In this document: in pieces, positions 16,550 through 24,490 of the stretch
How the letters are laid out: every line of letters begins with the position of its first letter
Numbering within the stretch: the first letter of the stretch is position 1
DNA from: REEB506 sp049317545
GTDB lineage: Bacteria; Pseudomonadota; Alphaproteobacteria; Caulobacterales; Aquidulcibacteraceae
DNA length: 64,000 nucleotides
NCBI GenBank assembly: GCA_049317545.1
Contig: JBMOIB010000004.1
Location: 19,395 to 83,394, forward strand
Direction of reading: 5' to 3'
Translations under genes and position numbers: made by a program
The notes under the pieces: generated by a model
Database searches by the model: none
What the model saw: the letters and a program-made list of their open reading frames with translations, nothing else
Told to the model about the DNA's origin: nothing

Positions 16550-16609
16550 CCGTCTCGCCCTCGGTTGGGAAACGGTCTAGGTCAGTCCAAACTGTGGGAG
16601 AAACGACGA

Positions 16610-17638
16610 ATGGCTGAGATGAACCGGCGCTGGCTGTTGGCGGCGCGGCCGCACGGCATGGTCAAGGACAGCGACTTTTCGCTGGTCGAGGCGCCCGTCC
16701 CCGAGCCCGGCCCGGGCGAGTTCCTAGTGCGCGTCACCCACCTCTCGTTTGACCCCACCCAGCGCGGCTGGATCACCGCCGACACCTACCTCCCGGCCGT
16801 CAAGATCGGCGACGTCGTGCGCGCCGGCGGCGTCGGGCAGGTTGTGAAATCCAACCACCCCGGCTTCAAGGTCGGCCAAATGGTGCAGGGCGGCTTCGGC
16901 TGGCAGGATTATTACGTCAGCGCCGGCATGACCGAATTCATGCCGGTCTCGATCGTGCATCCCGGCATCTCGCCCGAACAGGCGCTCGGCGTGTTCGGCA
17001 TCACCGGTCTGACCGCCTATTTCGGCCTCACCGACGTCGGCAAGCCGAACCCTGGCGACACGGTCCTCGTCTCCGGCGCAGCCGGCGCGACTGGTTCCGT
17101 GGTCATTCAGATCGCCAAGGCGCTCGGTTGCCGCGCGATCGGGATCGCGGGCGGGGCCGACAAATGCGCCTGGGTCACCGGCGTGGCGGGCGCCGACGCC
17201 TGCATCGATTACAAGAACGAAAACGTCGCCCGTCGTATCCGTGAGCTGGCTCCGAACGGCGTCAACGTCGTGTTCGAAAATGTCGGCGGCGAGATGCTTG
17301 AAGCCGCCCTGATGAACCTTGCGCAGCGCGCCCGCGTGGTGCTGTGCGGCGGCATCAGCTCCTACAATGAGGTCGAGCCCAAAGGCATCCGCCCCTACAT
17401 GCAGCTCACTGTGACGCGCTCGCGCATGGAGGGCTTCATCGTCCTCGATTACGCACCGCGCTATCCGGAGGGCGTGATGGCGCTGTCGAAACTGATCGCC
17501 GAGGGGAAACTCAAAACGGCAGATGACGTTCAGAACGGCTTCGAAAACATTCCGGCCACGTTACGACGCCTGTTCGAGGGGAAAAATCTCGGCAAGCAAT
17601 TGCTGAAAATCACGGAGCCTCCACTTCCGATCGCATGA
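16610..17638 (+). CDS. NADP-dependent oxidoreductase, prostaglandin reductase/YncB-like MDR
   Basis: The protein has 342 residues from the ATG at 16610 after a GGGAG site. N-terminal LSFDPTQRGWITADTYLPAV corresponds to the family motif L-S-x-D-P-x-x-R. The Rossmann loop SGAAGATGSVVIQIAKALGC and VVFENVGGEMLEAAL are typical of 2-alkenal/prostaglandin reductases (leukotriene B4 dehydrogenase group). These enzymes reduce the double bond of alpha,beta-unsaturated aldehydes and ketones. The cognate substrate is unknown. The stop overlaps the SDR start by four bases, so the two genes form a unit. Confidence 0.9.
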   Translation: MAEMNRRWLLAARPHGMVKDSDFSLVEAPVPEPGPGEFLVRVTHLSFDPTQRGWITADTYLPAVKIGDVVRAGGVGQVVKSNHPGFKVGQMVQGGFGWQDYYVSAGMTEFMPVSIVHPGISPEQALGVFGITGLTAYFGLTDVGKPNPGDTVLVSGAAGATGSVVIQIAKALGCRAIGIAGGADKCAWVTGVAGADACIDYKNENVARRIRELAPNGVNVVFENVGGEMLEAALMNLAQRARVVLCGGISSYNEVEPKGIRPYMQLTVTRSRMEGFIVLDYAPRYPEGVMALSKLIAEGKLKTADDVQNGFENIPATLRRLFEGKNLGKQLLKITEPPLPIA

Positions 17639-18372
17639 GCGATCTTGAGAGCTTCCCAAGCCCATTCGAGGCGGTCGTCGTCGGCGCCAGCGGCGGCATC
17701 GGTGCGGCGCTGACCAGGCGGCTTGCGGCGTCCGCTTCGGTCACGCGGGTCGTGGCGATGTCCAGGTCCGGGGCGGTCCCCGCCGGCGCCAAAATCGTTC
17801 CTGTGCGCATCGACGTCACCGACGAGACGTCGATCGCCGCCGCCTTCGCTGAGACGGGCGCCGACCTGCGCCTCGTTATCGTCGCCGTGGGCCGGCTGCA
17901 CGACGCTGCGGGCCTGCCGGAAAAGGCGCTGCGCGATCTCGACGCGGACGCCATGGCGCGGAGTTTCGCGCTCAACGCCATCGGCCCGGCGCTGGTCTTC
18001 AAGCACGCCGCGCCGCTTCTTGCGCGCACCGGCAAGAGCATCCTCGCCGCTTTGTCGGCGCGCGTCGGCTCGATCTCGGACAATCGCAAGGGCGGCTGGT
18101 ACGGCTATCGGGCGGCGAAGGCGGCGCTCAATCAGATTATTCGCACGAGCGCGATCGAACTGGCCGCCAAACGCCGCGATCTCGTCTGCGTCGGCCTGCA
18201 TCCGGGCACGGTCCGAACAGCGATGTCGGCGCCCTTCCTTCCGGGATACACGGCGAACGAGATCTTTGAGCCGGACTTCGCCGCGAGCGCATTGCTCGAC
18301 GTGGTGGATGGGTTGAACCCGGCGCAGACCGGGCGGGTTTTCGCGTGGGATGGCGAGGAGATTGCGCCTTAA
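17635..18372 (+). CDS. SDR-family oxidoreductase (C-factor/CsgA-like)
   Basis: The protein has 245 residues. The coenzyme loop is VVVGASGGIGAALTRRLA. The catalytic pair is in WYGYRAAKAALNQII (Y-x-x-x-K), with an upstream Ser in LSARVGSISDN. The arrangement SISDN-x-x-GG-W-Y-G-Y matches the C-factor-like short-chain dehydrogenases rather than the beta-ketoacyl reductases. Substrate unknown. It is translationally coupled to the MDR reductase before it. The gene is followed by a palindromic repeat at 18386-18480 that separates it from the convergent hydrolase gene. Confidence 0.85.
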   Translation: MSDLESFPSPFEAVVVGASGGIGAALTRRLAASASVTRVVAMSRSGAVPAGAKIVPVRIDVTDETSIAAAFAETGADLRLVIVAVGRLHDAAGLPEKALRDLDADAMARSFALNAIGPALVFKHAAPLLARTGKSILAALSARVGSISDNRKGGWYGYRAAKAALNQIIRTSAIELAAKRRDLVCVGLHPGTVRTAMSAPFLPGYTANEIFEPDFAASALLDVVDGLNPAQTGRVFAWDGEEIAP

Positions 18373-18385
18373 GGGGTAACGCAAC

Positions 18386-18480
18386 GTCATCCTGGACGCG
18401 CCGAAGGCGCGACCGGGATCCAGACGATGCGGTGCGGCCCCTGGATCCCGGTCTCGCGCGGGGCGCAAGCCCAGGATGAC
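18386..18480. repeat. Palindromic intergenic repeat (CTGGATCCCGG type)
   Basis: The left arm starts GTCATCCTGG at 18386 and ends CCGGGATCCAG at about 18423. The right arm starts CTGGATCCCGG at 18441 and ends CCAGGATGAC at 18480. The two arms are nearly complementary over about 38 bases with a 17-base centre, so transcripts from either strand could fold into a long hairpin. It lies between convergent genes at 18372 and 18493. Repeats with this GGATCC-containing palindrome are common between genes of alphaproteobacteria. It may also serve as a bidirectional terminator. I saw only one copy in this window. Confidence 0.85.
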
Positions 18481-18492
18481 GAGGCCGAGCCC

Positions 18493-19440
18493 CTATGCGA
18501 TCGCCCGCGCTGGCGCCGCTTGCGCGGCCAGCGCGTCGAACGCCGCCCAAAATTCCGCGCGCTTGTCGTCGCGCTCCATCAGGATCTCATGCATCGCGCC
18601 TTCGACGGTGATATGGCGCGCGTTCGCCATGAGCTTGGCGAGGTCCTCGTGGCTCTCGTTGTCGACGAGTTTCTCTTCGCCAGCGCTCGCCACCAGGATC
18701 GGCACGCGGATGTTGGCGAGCGCCGAGGGTCGGCGGAAATTTTCGAACGCTTCGGCCGCCGCATTGACCCAGCCGACGGTCGGCCCGGCGAGCGCGAGCC
18801 GCGGCTCGATCTCGACGGCGGCCTGCGCCCGCGCGAAGCGCTCGGCGTCGTGGGTGACGCGGTTGGCTTTGAATTTCTCTTTGCGCCATTGGCGCTCGAC
18901 GCCCGGCGCAAACGTCGCGCCGAACCCAGCCGCGGCCATGAAGCGCACGAACTTCAAGGTCATGTCCTTGAGGTCGGGAATGCCCCACATCGGCGCGGAG
19001 AACGCAGCCGCCTCCACCTCGACGCGGCGCATTTGCATGGCGCGCAGCGCGATGGCGCCGCCCATGGAATGGGCGAGGATCAAGTGGGGCTTCGGCAATT
19101 GCGCCGCCAATGTGCGGACCGCATCGCCGAGGTCGTTGGCCGGATCATCGAGGGTCTCGAGATGGCCCTTCTGGGGGTTTGGCGTCAGCCGGCTCGACAG
19201 CCCCTGCCCGCGCCAATCCATGCTGAACACAACGAAACCGCGGGCTTGAAGCTCGCTCACGACCTCGAAGTATTTCTCGATGAACTCTGTTCGGCCATTA
19301 CACAGCAGAACCGAGCCGCGCGGAGGACCGTTGAGCGCTGGCGCGAGCATAGCTCGCAGCTTGACGCCCCCACGGCCCTCCAACCACAGCTCTTCCGCGC
19401 CGTCAGGCTCGAGATTCCCGGATACGCGGATGAACGTCAT
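18493..19440 (-). CDS. Alpha/beta hydrolase, lysophospholipase/monoacylglycerol lipase-like
   Basis: The protein has 315 residues. The nucleophile elbow is ILAHSMGGAIALRAM (G/A-H-S-M-G-G). The strand before it, VVFSMDWRGQGLSSR, is the D-x-R-G-x-G-x-S motif of the lysophospholipase (PldB) group. VPILVASAGEEKLVDNES supplies the acid, and the C-terminal ITVEGAMHEILMERDDKR supplies the His. It probably cleaves a fatty ester from lysophospholipid or monoacylglycerol. It is followed closely by the SCP2 gene on the same strand. Confidence 0.88.
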   Translation of the reverse strand: MTFIRVSGNLEPDGAEELWLEGRGGVKLRAMLAPALNGPPRGSVLLCNGRTEFIEKYFEVVSELQARGFVVFSMDWRGQGLSSRLTPNPQKGHLETLDDPANDLGDAVRTLAAQLPKPHLILAHSMGGAIALRAMQMRRVEVEAAAFSAPMWGIPDLKDMTLKFVRFMAAAGFGATFAPGVERQWRKEKFKANRVTHDAERFARAQAAVEIEPRLALAGPTVGWVNAAAEAFENFRRPSALANIRVPILVASAGEEKLVDNESHEDLAKLMANARHITVEGAMHEILMERDDKRAEFWAAFDALAAQAAPARAIA

Positions 19441-19446
19441 TCGGGC

Positions 19447-19746
19447 TCAGCCCCGGAGCTTCGCCATGACCGACTGAAGCTGCATGGCGACGCCCATGTC
19501 GCCCACAACCTTCAGCTTGCCTTGCATGAAGGCCATCGTCGGATCGAGCTTGCCCTCGGCCATCGCGATGAAATCGGCGAGCGCGAGTTGCAGGGTCGTG
19601 TCGGCGGCTGCGTCGTCGGTCGAAACCGCGCCCGCCGCGCCGTCGAGGAAAATCTTCCCGTCAGCGCCAAAATCGAACTTCACCTTCTTGCCCGGAACAG
19701 TCGCGCCGGCCGAAGCGAAGCGCTGATAGATTTCATCGAACGTCAT
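19447..19746 (-). CDS. SCP2 sterol-binding domain protein
   Basis: This is a 99-residue single-domain protein. VKFDFGADGKIFLDGAAGAVS and the helix-forming TLQLALADFIAMAEGKLDPTMAFM followed by GKLKVVGDMGVAM reproduce the SCP2 fold's hallmark (D-P-x-x-A-F-M-x-G-K-L-K-V-x-G-D). It binds fatty acyl-CoA or sterol-like lipids in the cytosol. The start is the ATG at 19746; longer upstream frames run antisense through the carboxylase gene and are not real. Its stop lies six bases before the hydrolase ATG at 19440, so the two probably form an operon on lipid handling. Confidence 0.93.
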   Translation of the reverse strand: MTFDEIYQRFASAGATVPGKKVKFDFGADGKIFLDGAAGAVSTDDAAADTTLQLALADFIAMAEGKLDPTMAFMQGKLKVVGDMGVAMQLQSVMAKLRG

Positions 19747-19878
19747 GAGTGCACTCCTCCCAAGGGGAAGCCCCTTACACACCAGCCCCATGGTGCTGGC
19801 AAGGGACCTCGATCGCCGACGTAGCCCGCCGTTGCGCGCGCCCGGCCAATCGCTAGGCTTTCGGGGCGAGGAGACGCA

Positions 19879-21426
19879 ATGAGCTGGCGCAAAGACATTG
19901 AGGAATTGCGGGCGCGCGAAGCGTTGGCCGAAGAAATGGGCGGCCAGGAGCGGGTCGCCCGGCAAAAATCGCTCGGCAAGCTGACCGTCCGGGAACGAGT
20001 GGACGCGCTGCTCGATCCGGGCTCGCTGCACGAAATCGGCAAAATCGCGGGCCAGGCCGAATACGGCGCTGACGGCGAGCTCCTGAGCTTTCGGGCGTCG
20101 AATTTCGTAGTGGGCCGCGGCCGGGTCGCCGGCCGGCCGGTCATGGTCCAGGCCGATGATTTTACCGTGCGGGGCGGCGCCGCTGACGCCGCCATCTGGC
20201 AAAAAATGCTGCTCGCCGAGCAGATGGCCAACGAATACCGGATGCCCCTGATCCGGCTGGTCGACGGCACGGGCGGCGGCGGCTCGGTCAAAATGCTCGA
20301 GAAGGACCCACGCACCTACATTCCCGCGACGCCAGGTTGGGAATGGGTGGTCGCCAACATGTCGACCGTCCCGGTGGTCGCCCTGGCGCTCGGACCGTGC
20401 GCCGGGCTCGGCGCCGGCCGGGTCGCCGCCAGCCATTACAGCGTGATGGTGCGCGGCATGAGTCAGGTGTTCGTCGCCGGCCCACCAGTCGCCAAGGCCA
20501 TCGGCGAGGACGTCGACAAGGAGCAACTGGGCGGCTCGGAAATCAACGGCAAGAACGGCACTGTGGACGATATCGTCGACAGCGAGGCGGCCGCGTTCGA
20601 CGCCGCGCGCCGGTTCCTTTCTTACCTGCCCGCCTCCATCGACGACCTGCCGCAGCGCGCGCCGCCGCGCGACCGCCCCGACCGGCGCGAGGACGCTCTC
20701 GTCGACATAGTGCCGCGAGATCGGATGGTGCCTTACAAGATGCGCCGCATTCTCGAGGCGACGCTCGACGACGGCTCGTTCTTCGAAATCGGACGCCAAT
20801 GGGGACGGCCGATCATCACGGGCTTGGCGCGCCTCGACGGTTGGCCCGTGGCCGTGCTCGCCGGCGATCCGATGTTTCTGGGCGGCGCCTGGACGGCCGA
20901 CGCCTGCCGCAAGCTCATCCGCTTCGTCGACATGGCGCAGACGTTCCACCTGCCGGTGGTGCATTTCGTCGATTGCCCAGGCTTTGCGGTCGGCGCGAAA
21001 CACGAAAAGGCCGGCATAGTCCGGCTCGGCGTGCAGGCGATGGCGGCGGTGTACCAGGCGCGTGTGCCGTGGTGCGCGATTGTGGTGCGCAAGGCCTATG
21101 GGCTGGCCGGTTCGGCGATGTCCAATCCGTCGCGCGCGAAATATCGCTATTGTTGGCCGTCGGGCGATTGGGGGTCCCTGCCGATGGAGGGCGGGATCGA
21201 GGCGGCGTTCAAGCGGGACATCGAGGGTTCACCCGATCCGGAGGCGTTTCTCGCAGCGATCCGAACCCGGATGGAAGCCATGCGCTCGCCCTTCCGAACC
21301 GCCGAGGCCTTCTACGCCGAAGAAATCATCGATCCGCGCGATACGCGCCCGCTGCTCGTCGAGTGGATCCAGCTTGCGCAGCGCACGTTGATGCGCGGCC
21401 CGAGCGCCTTTGGAATGCGGCCGTAG
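19879..21426 (+). CDS. Acyl-CoA carboxylase carboxyltransferase (beta) subunit
   Basis: The protein has 515 residues with two crotonase-fold halves. The N-terminal half contains RQKSLGKLTVRERVDALLDPGS (close to the family start) and the acyl-CoA-binding loop VDGTGGGGSVKMLE. The second half has LVDIVPRDRMVPYKMRRI and PVVHFVDCPGFAVGAKHEKAG with an oxyanion glycine. It transfers the carboxyl from biotin to an acyl-CoA such as propionyl-, acetyl- or methylcrotonyl-CoA; sequence alone does not choose. The biotin carboxylase/BCCP subunit is not in the window. The start has a CGAGGAG site before ATG 19879. Confidence 0.9.
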   Translation: MSWRKDIEELRAREALAEEMGGQERVARQKSLGKLTVRERVDALLDPGSLHEIGKIAGQAEYGADGELLSFRASNFVVGRGRVAGRPVMVQADDFTVRGGAADAAIWQKMLLAEQMANEYRMPLIRLVDGTGGGGSVKMLEKDPRTYIPATPGWEWVVANMSTVPVVALALGPCAGLGAGRVAASHYSVMVRGMSQVFVAGPPVAKAIGEDVDKEQLGGSEINGKNGTVDDIVDSEAAAFDAARRFLSYLPASIDDLPQRAPPRDRPDRREDALVDIVPRDRMVPYKMRRILEATLDDGSFFEIGRQWGRPIITGLARLDGWPVAVLAGDPMFLGGAWTADACRKLIRFVDMAQTFHLPVVHFVDCPGFAVGAKHEKAGIVRLGVQAMAAVYQARVPWCAIVVRKAYGLAGSAMSNPSRAKYRYCWPSGDWGSLPMEGGIEAAFKRDIEGSPDPEAFLAAIRTRMEAMRSPFRTAEAFYAEEIIDPRDTRPLLVEWIQLAQRTLMRGPSAFGMRP

Positions 21427-21702
21427 GACGAAGCCAAGCGCGCCGGCGCGAAACCAGGCGACGCCGCCAATCGTGCCGAGGCCGAACGTAGGATATAATC
21501 CGGTAAGTCCGGCGCGCTGGGTCGCGGCAATTCGAAAATATAGGCTGCCCCACCCCGCAAATACGCAACGGCGGACCGCCGAATGAGCCGACGAAGGTCG
21601 TCCGTGTTCGTGAGATCTGAGGGGCCGTTGCGCATAGCGCCCGGTTGTCGCCGCCGATTCGCGGCACTTCAACTTTCCGATCGCTCGTTCTAGGCGTCGA
21701 CC
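21427..21702. other. 276-base gap between convergent genes, no supported gene
   Basis: Several short frames on both strands cross this stretch, but none has a credible start, ribosome site or recognisable domain. The bases around 21437-21450 form GC-rich self-complementary runs (GCGCGCCGGCGCG). These could be part of a terminator for the carboxylase gene, but no T run follows. Confidence 0.5.
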
Positions 21703-22383
21703 TCAACGCCCAGGTCGGGCGGGCGGCATCCGCGCTTGGCCTTCGCACCGATCGCGCACATCGCGCCCGCATGTGCGCGGCGTTCCGTCCTTCGCGAGGC
21801 AAATGCGCACGTCCTGCATCCGTCCGTCGCGGCACACGACAGCCATTTGATCGGCCTTGAGGCGTTTGTTGGCGGCGAGGAAATGGTTGCGCACGTCAGC
21901 TGCGGTGACGAGATACGTGCGGTCCGGCGCGGCGAACGCCGGTGGGGTCGCGACGCTCGCCCGTAGTTTGCGCGTCAGGTCGAAATAGGCTTGGGCGCTC
22001 AGGCCGGAGCAGGCGCCGTGCCTGCGCCATTCATGTTGGACGAGGCGGGGCGACGGCATGATGTCAAGCATTTGCTGCGTGAGCGCGGGTGTAGGCCCGG
22101 GCGCCGAGGTCGGACAATCGGCGGGCCAACCGACCTCATTTTGGGGCCAGAGACCATGGACAACGAACGCAAACCGGCGCGACGCGCCGCACTGGGCCTG
22201 ATCGCGCTCCGCATTGCGCGGATCGGCGCAATAGGTCGGGCTCCAGGACAGCGCGAGGACATAATAGTCAAACCGCCCCGGCGTGCTGGCTGGTCTCGAT
22301 TGCGCGGACGCCGGCCCGCTCGCAACCATCGCAACCACTAGGAACGCTGCGGCAATCGCAGCGCGAACACGCGTCAAAGTCAT
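21703..22383 (-). CDS. Secreted ribonuclease T2
   Basis: The protein has 226 residues. An N-terminal signal peptide ends MVASGPASA-Q. YYVLALSWSPTYC opens the mature domain. Both catalytic blocks of the family are present: FVVHGLWPQN (CAS I, with the first His) and LVQHEWRRHGACSGLS (CAS II, with Glu and the second His). The enzyme cuts single-stranded RNA through a 2',3'-cyclic phosphate in the periplasm or outside the cell, often for phosphate or nucleotide scavenging. Eight cysteines suggest disulfides. It is followed by no co-directional gene in the next 276 bases, and it is downstream of the methyltransferase pair. Confidence 0.95.
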   Translation of the reverse strand: MTLTRVRAAIAAAFLVVAMVASGPASAQSRPASTPGRFDYYVLALSWSPTYCADPRNAERDQAQCGASRRFAFVVHGLWPQNEVGWPADCPTSAPGPTPALTQQMLDIMPSPRLVQHEWRRHGACSGLSAQAYFDLTRKLRASVATPPAFAAPDRTYLVTAADVRNHFLAANKRLKADQMAVVCRDGRMQDVRICLAKDGTPRTCGRDVRDRCEGQARMPPARPGR

Positions 22384-22417
22384 CGTCGCCCTCCCCCTGG
22401 CCTTCCCCCGCGCCCGA

Positions 22418-23341
22418 TCAGCGCGGCGACTTTTGGGCGCCGACGGTCGCCGGGCCCGCTTGCCCCGGCTTGACGAACTTGAGCGTCATGCGGTCGCTTT
22501 CGCCGATCGCAGCGTAGGGCGAGGAATCGAACGCCGGATTTTCCGGCATGCCAAGCGGCGCGGTGCGCAAAACGGGCGGCAACGTCCAGACGCCGAAGGG
22601 ATGATCCTTGGAATCCTTGGGGTTGGCGTTGATCTCGCTCGATCCGGCGAATTCGAAGCCCGCCTCGAGCGCGACCGCGCGAACGAACGCCTCCTGGACG
22701 TAGCCGTCGCCCGCGCGCGGATCCTGAAGGCCGGTCGACCGGGCGCGATGCTCTTCGATTCCCAGGACGCCGCCCGGCTTCAGGGCGCGATGGATGGCCC
22801 GAAAGGCGCGCTCGACGTAGCCCTCGGCCATGAACGTGTGGACATTGCGCATGACCAGGGCGAGGTCGACGGACCCTTCCGGAGCGAGGTCGTCGATCGT
22901 CGGGCCGATGGCGGAAACCTCGATGGCGCCGTAGGTGCCGGGATCGGAGAGGAACCGCTTGGCGAAGCCTTCCAGGGCGAGTGTCTGCGCCGGCGTGGCG
23001 GTCGCCGGGTCGAAGGACGCCACCTTGAGCCGCCCTCCGCCCTTGGCCAGAAATGGAGCGAGGATCGCCGTGTACCAGCCGCGGCCGGGCAGCACCTCGA
23101 GCACGTTCATGTCCGGGCGGATGCCGAAGAACTTCAGCGTTTCGACCGGATGACGCCAGGCGTCGCGCGCACGGTCAATGCGCCATGGTCCGGCGGCGGC
23201 CCATTCGAGCGAGCCGACCGGCGTCGCCGGCAGGTCGATTCTCGGCGGCGGCGGCTTGGGCCGATCGTCACACCCCAGCAACGGCGTGGCGAGCAGGCCC
23301 GCGAGAACTGTCCGGCGGGGCGCGAGCGAAGGAATCGACAT
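22418..23341 (-). CDS. Lipoprotein-signal SAM-dependent methyltransferase-like protein, copy 1
   Basis: The protein has 307 residues. The N-terminus SIPSLAPRRTVLAGLLATPLLGC is a lipobox (cleavage before Cys) with a possible twin-arginine-like RR. Next comes the Rossmann-like methyltransferase core MNVLEVLPGRGWYTAILAPFL (Motif I) and ALKPGGVLGIEEHRARSTG later. Both fit the 'predicted methyltransferase' COG4798 group. The conserved C-terminus FGVWTLPPVLRTAPLG and MTLKFVKPG recur in the neighbouring gene. A SAM-dependent enzyme outside the cytoplasm is unexpected, because SAM is a cytoplasmic cofactor. It lies 33 bases downstream of its paralogue. Confidence 0.75.
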   Translation of the reverse strand: MSIPSLAPRRTVLAGLLATPLLGCDDRPKPPPPRIDLPATPVGSLEWAAAGPWRIDRARDAWRHPVETLKFFGIRPDMNVLEVLPGRGWYTAILAPFLAKGGGRLKVASFDPATATPAQTLALEGFAKRFLSDPGTYGAIEVSAIGPTIDDLAPEGSVDLALVMRNVHTFMAEGYVERAFRAIHRALKPGGVLGIEEHRARSTGLQDPRAGDGYVQEAFVRAVALEAGFEFAGSSEINANPKDSKDHPFGVWTLPPVLRTAPLGMPENPAFDSSPYAAIGESDRMTLKFVKPGQAGPATVGAQKSPR

Positions 23342-23374
23342 GTCAGCCAGCTAGCATCCGGCCGGGCCCGACCG

Positions 23375-24250
23375 CTACGGCTTCACGAACTTCAGGGTCA
23401 TCCGATCCGGTTCGCCAATCGCGTCATACTTCGCGCGATCGAACTTCGGATCGTCCGGCTGACCGAACGGCGAGGTCCGGCGCACAGGGGCCAGGGTCCA
23501 GACGCCGAAGGGGTGATCCTTTCGGTCGCGCGGGTTGGCGTTGATCTCGCTGCGGGCGGCGAGACGGAATCCGGCCTTGAGCGCCGCCTCGATGACGTAA
23601 GCCTCCGAAACGTAGCCGGTTTCGCTCATCCATTTGAGATCGTTCTGGCCTTCGGGCGCGCGCGACTGTTCGAGGCCGAGCACCCCGCCAGGCTTCAGGA
23701 CGGCGTAAAAATCAGCCATCGCCTTGTCGATCATGCCAACCCGCAGCCAGCCGTGGGCGGCCCCCGCGTTGATCACGAGGTCAGCTGAACCTGGCTGCCC
23801 CAGCGGCGGCGATTGCGGGCCGAACCCGACGGTCTCGACGCGGCCCCACTTCGTTCGGTCGGAAAACCGGGTCTCGAATTCCGCTCGCGTACGGCGGGCG
23901 TTTTCCGACAGGCGGGGATTGGCGAGATCGGCGTGGCCGACGACATAGCGCCCGCCTGTGCGCGCCGCATACGGCGCGAGGATCTCTGGATACCAGGCCT
24001 CTGCGCCGGGCTGCACTTCGATCACCGTCAGCCCCGGCCGCAGCCCCCAAAACGCGAGCGTCTGCGCCGGGTGGCGCTGCTCGTCACGGGCGACGCTCGA
24101 CGCCGGGCGATTGGGCGAGGCCAAGACTTCGCGCAGCGCCGGATCTTGAACGACGTACGGTGCGGGCGGCGCGCCGCCGCCCGGGGTCGTCGCGCATCCC
24201 GCCGTCAGCATCGCGACAGCCGTCGCCGCGGCCCCTGCCAAACGCTTCAT
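23375..24250 (-). CDS. Lipoprotein-signal SAM-dependent methyltransferase-like protein, copy 2
   Basis: The protein has 291 residues with a clear lipobox in MKRLAGAAATAVAMLTAGC. It shares the whole architecture with the next gene: WGLRPGLTVIEVQPGAEAWYP (Motif I), ALKPGGVLGLEQSRAPEGQ-like segments, the SEINANPRDRKDHPFGVWTL block, and the ending DRMTLKFVKP. The two are therefore tandem duplicates that have diverged, notably around Motif I (PGAEAWYPE here, PGRGWYTA in copy 1). I do not know the substrate. I start at the ATG at 24250, since upstream in-frame codons lack a ribosome site. Confidence 0.75.
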   Translation of the reverse strand: MKRLAGAAATAVAMLTAGCATTPGGGAPPAPYVVQDPALREVLASPNRPASSVARDEQRHPAQTLAFWGLRPGLTVIEVQPGAEAWYPEILAPYAARTGGRYVVGHADLANPRLSENARRTRAEFETRFSDRTKWGRVETVGFGPQSPPLGQPGSADLVINAGAAHGWLRVGMIDKAMADFYAVLKPGGVLGLEQSRAPEGQNDLKWMSETGYVSEAYVIEAALKAGFRLAARSEINANPRDRKDHPFGVWTLAPVRRTSPFGQPDDPKFDRAKYDAIGEPDRMTLKFVKP

Positions 24251-24340
24251 CTCGATCTCCCTGCGCCGACCGAAACCCCGCCCGGCGGGGCCGCACCCTA
24301 GGCGAGGCGCCCGCGCTCCGCAAACCAAGCCGCTCATCCC

Positions 24341-24369
24341 CTTGAACGCCCCAAAACCCGCGCCTACCT
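24341..24369 (+). promoter_or_regulatory. RpoH-type heat-shock promoter for hsp20
   Basis: CTTG at 24341-24344 and CCTACCT at 24363-24369 are separated by 18 bases. The alphaproteobacterial sigma-32 consensus is about CTTG, N17-18, CyTATnT, so only one position of the -10 differs. Transcription would begin near 24376, giving a 5' leader of about 115 nucleotides before the hsp20 ATG. Confidence 0.6.
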
Positions 24370-24443
24370 CGGGGATGTCGGGCGCTCATTCGAGGCTCGG
24401 CGCGACGCACGGCCGCCAAAACGGGGTCGCGCTGTCGAACGGA

Positions 24444-24485
24444 GCCCCGCCGCTTTCGGGGCGTGACGTGTCGCTTTTGGAGGAC
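24444..24485 (+). promoter_or_regulatory. ROSE-like RNA thermometer in the hsp20 leader
   Basis: A hairpin (GCCCCG at 24444-24449 and CGGGGC at 24457-24462, 7-base loop) is followed by GTCGCTTTTGGAGGAC at 24470-24485. In that element the U-C-G-C-U block can pair back to the GGAGGA ribosome site. The pattern UYGCU-(loop)-GGAGGA next to the start, with a G opposite G, is the core of ROSE thermometers on small heat-shock genes. The start ATG is at 24491. Stem 2 and the lack of a test of energy are the weak points. Confidence 0.5.
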
Positions 24486-24490
24486 ATCTC

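Noticed and set aside
19447..21003. 518-residue minus-strand frame that ends in the SCP2 domain
   Set aside because: Only the last 99 residues are SCP2. The rest is antisense to the acyl-CoA carboxylase gene.
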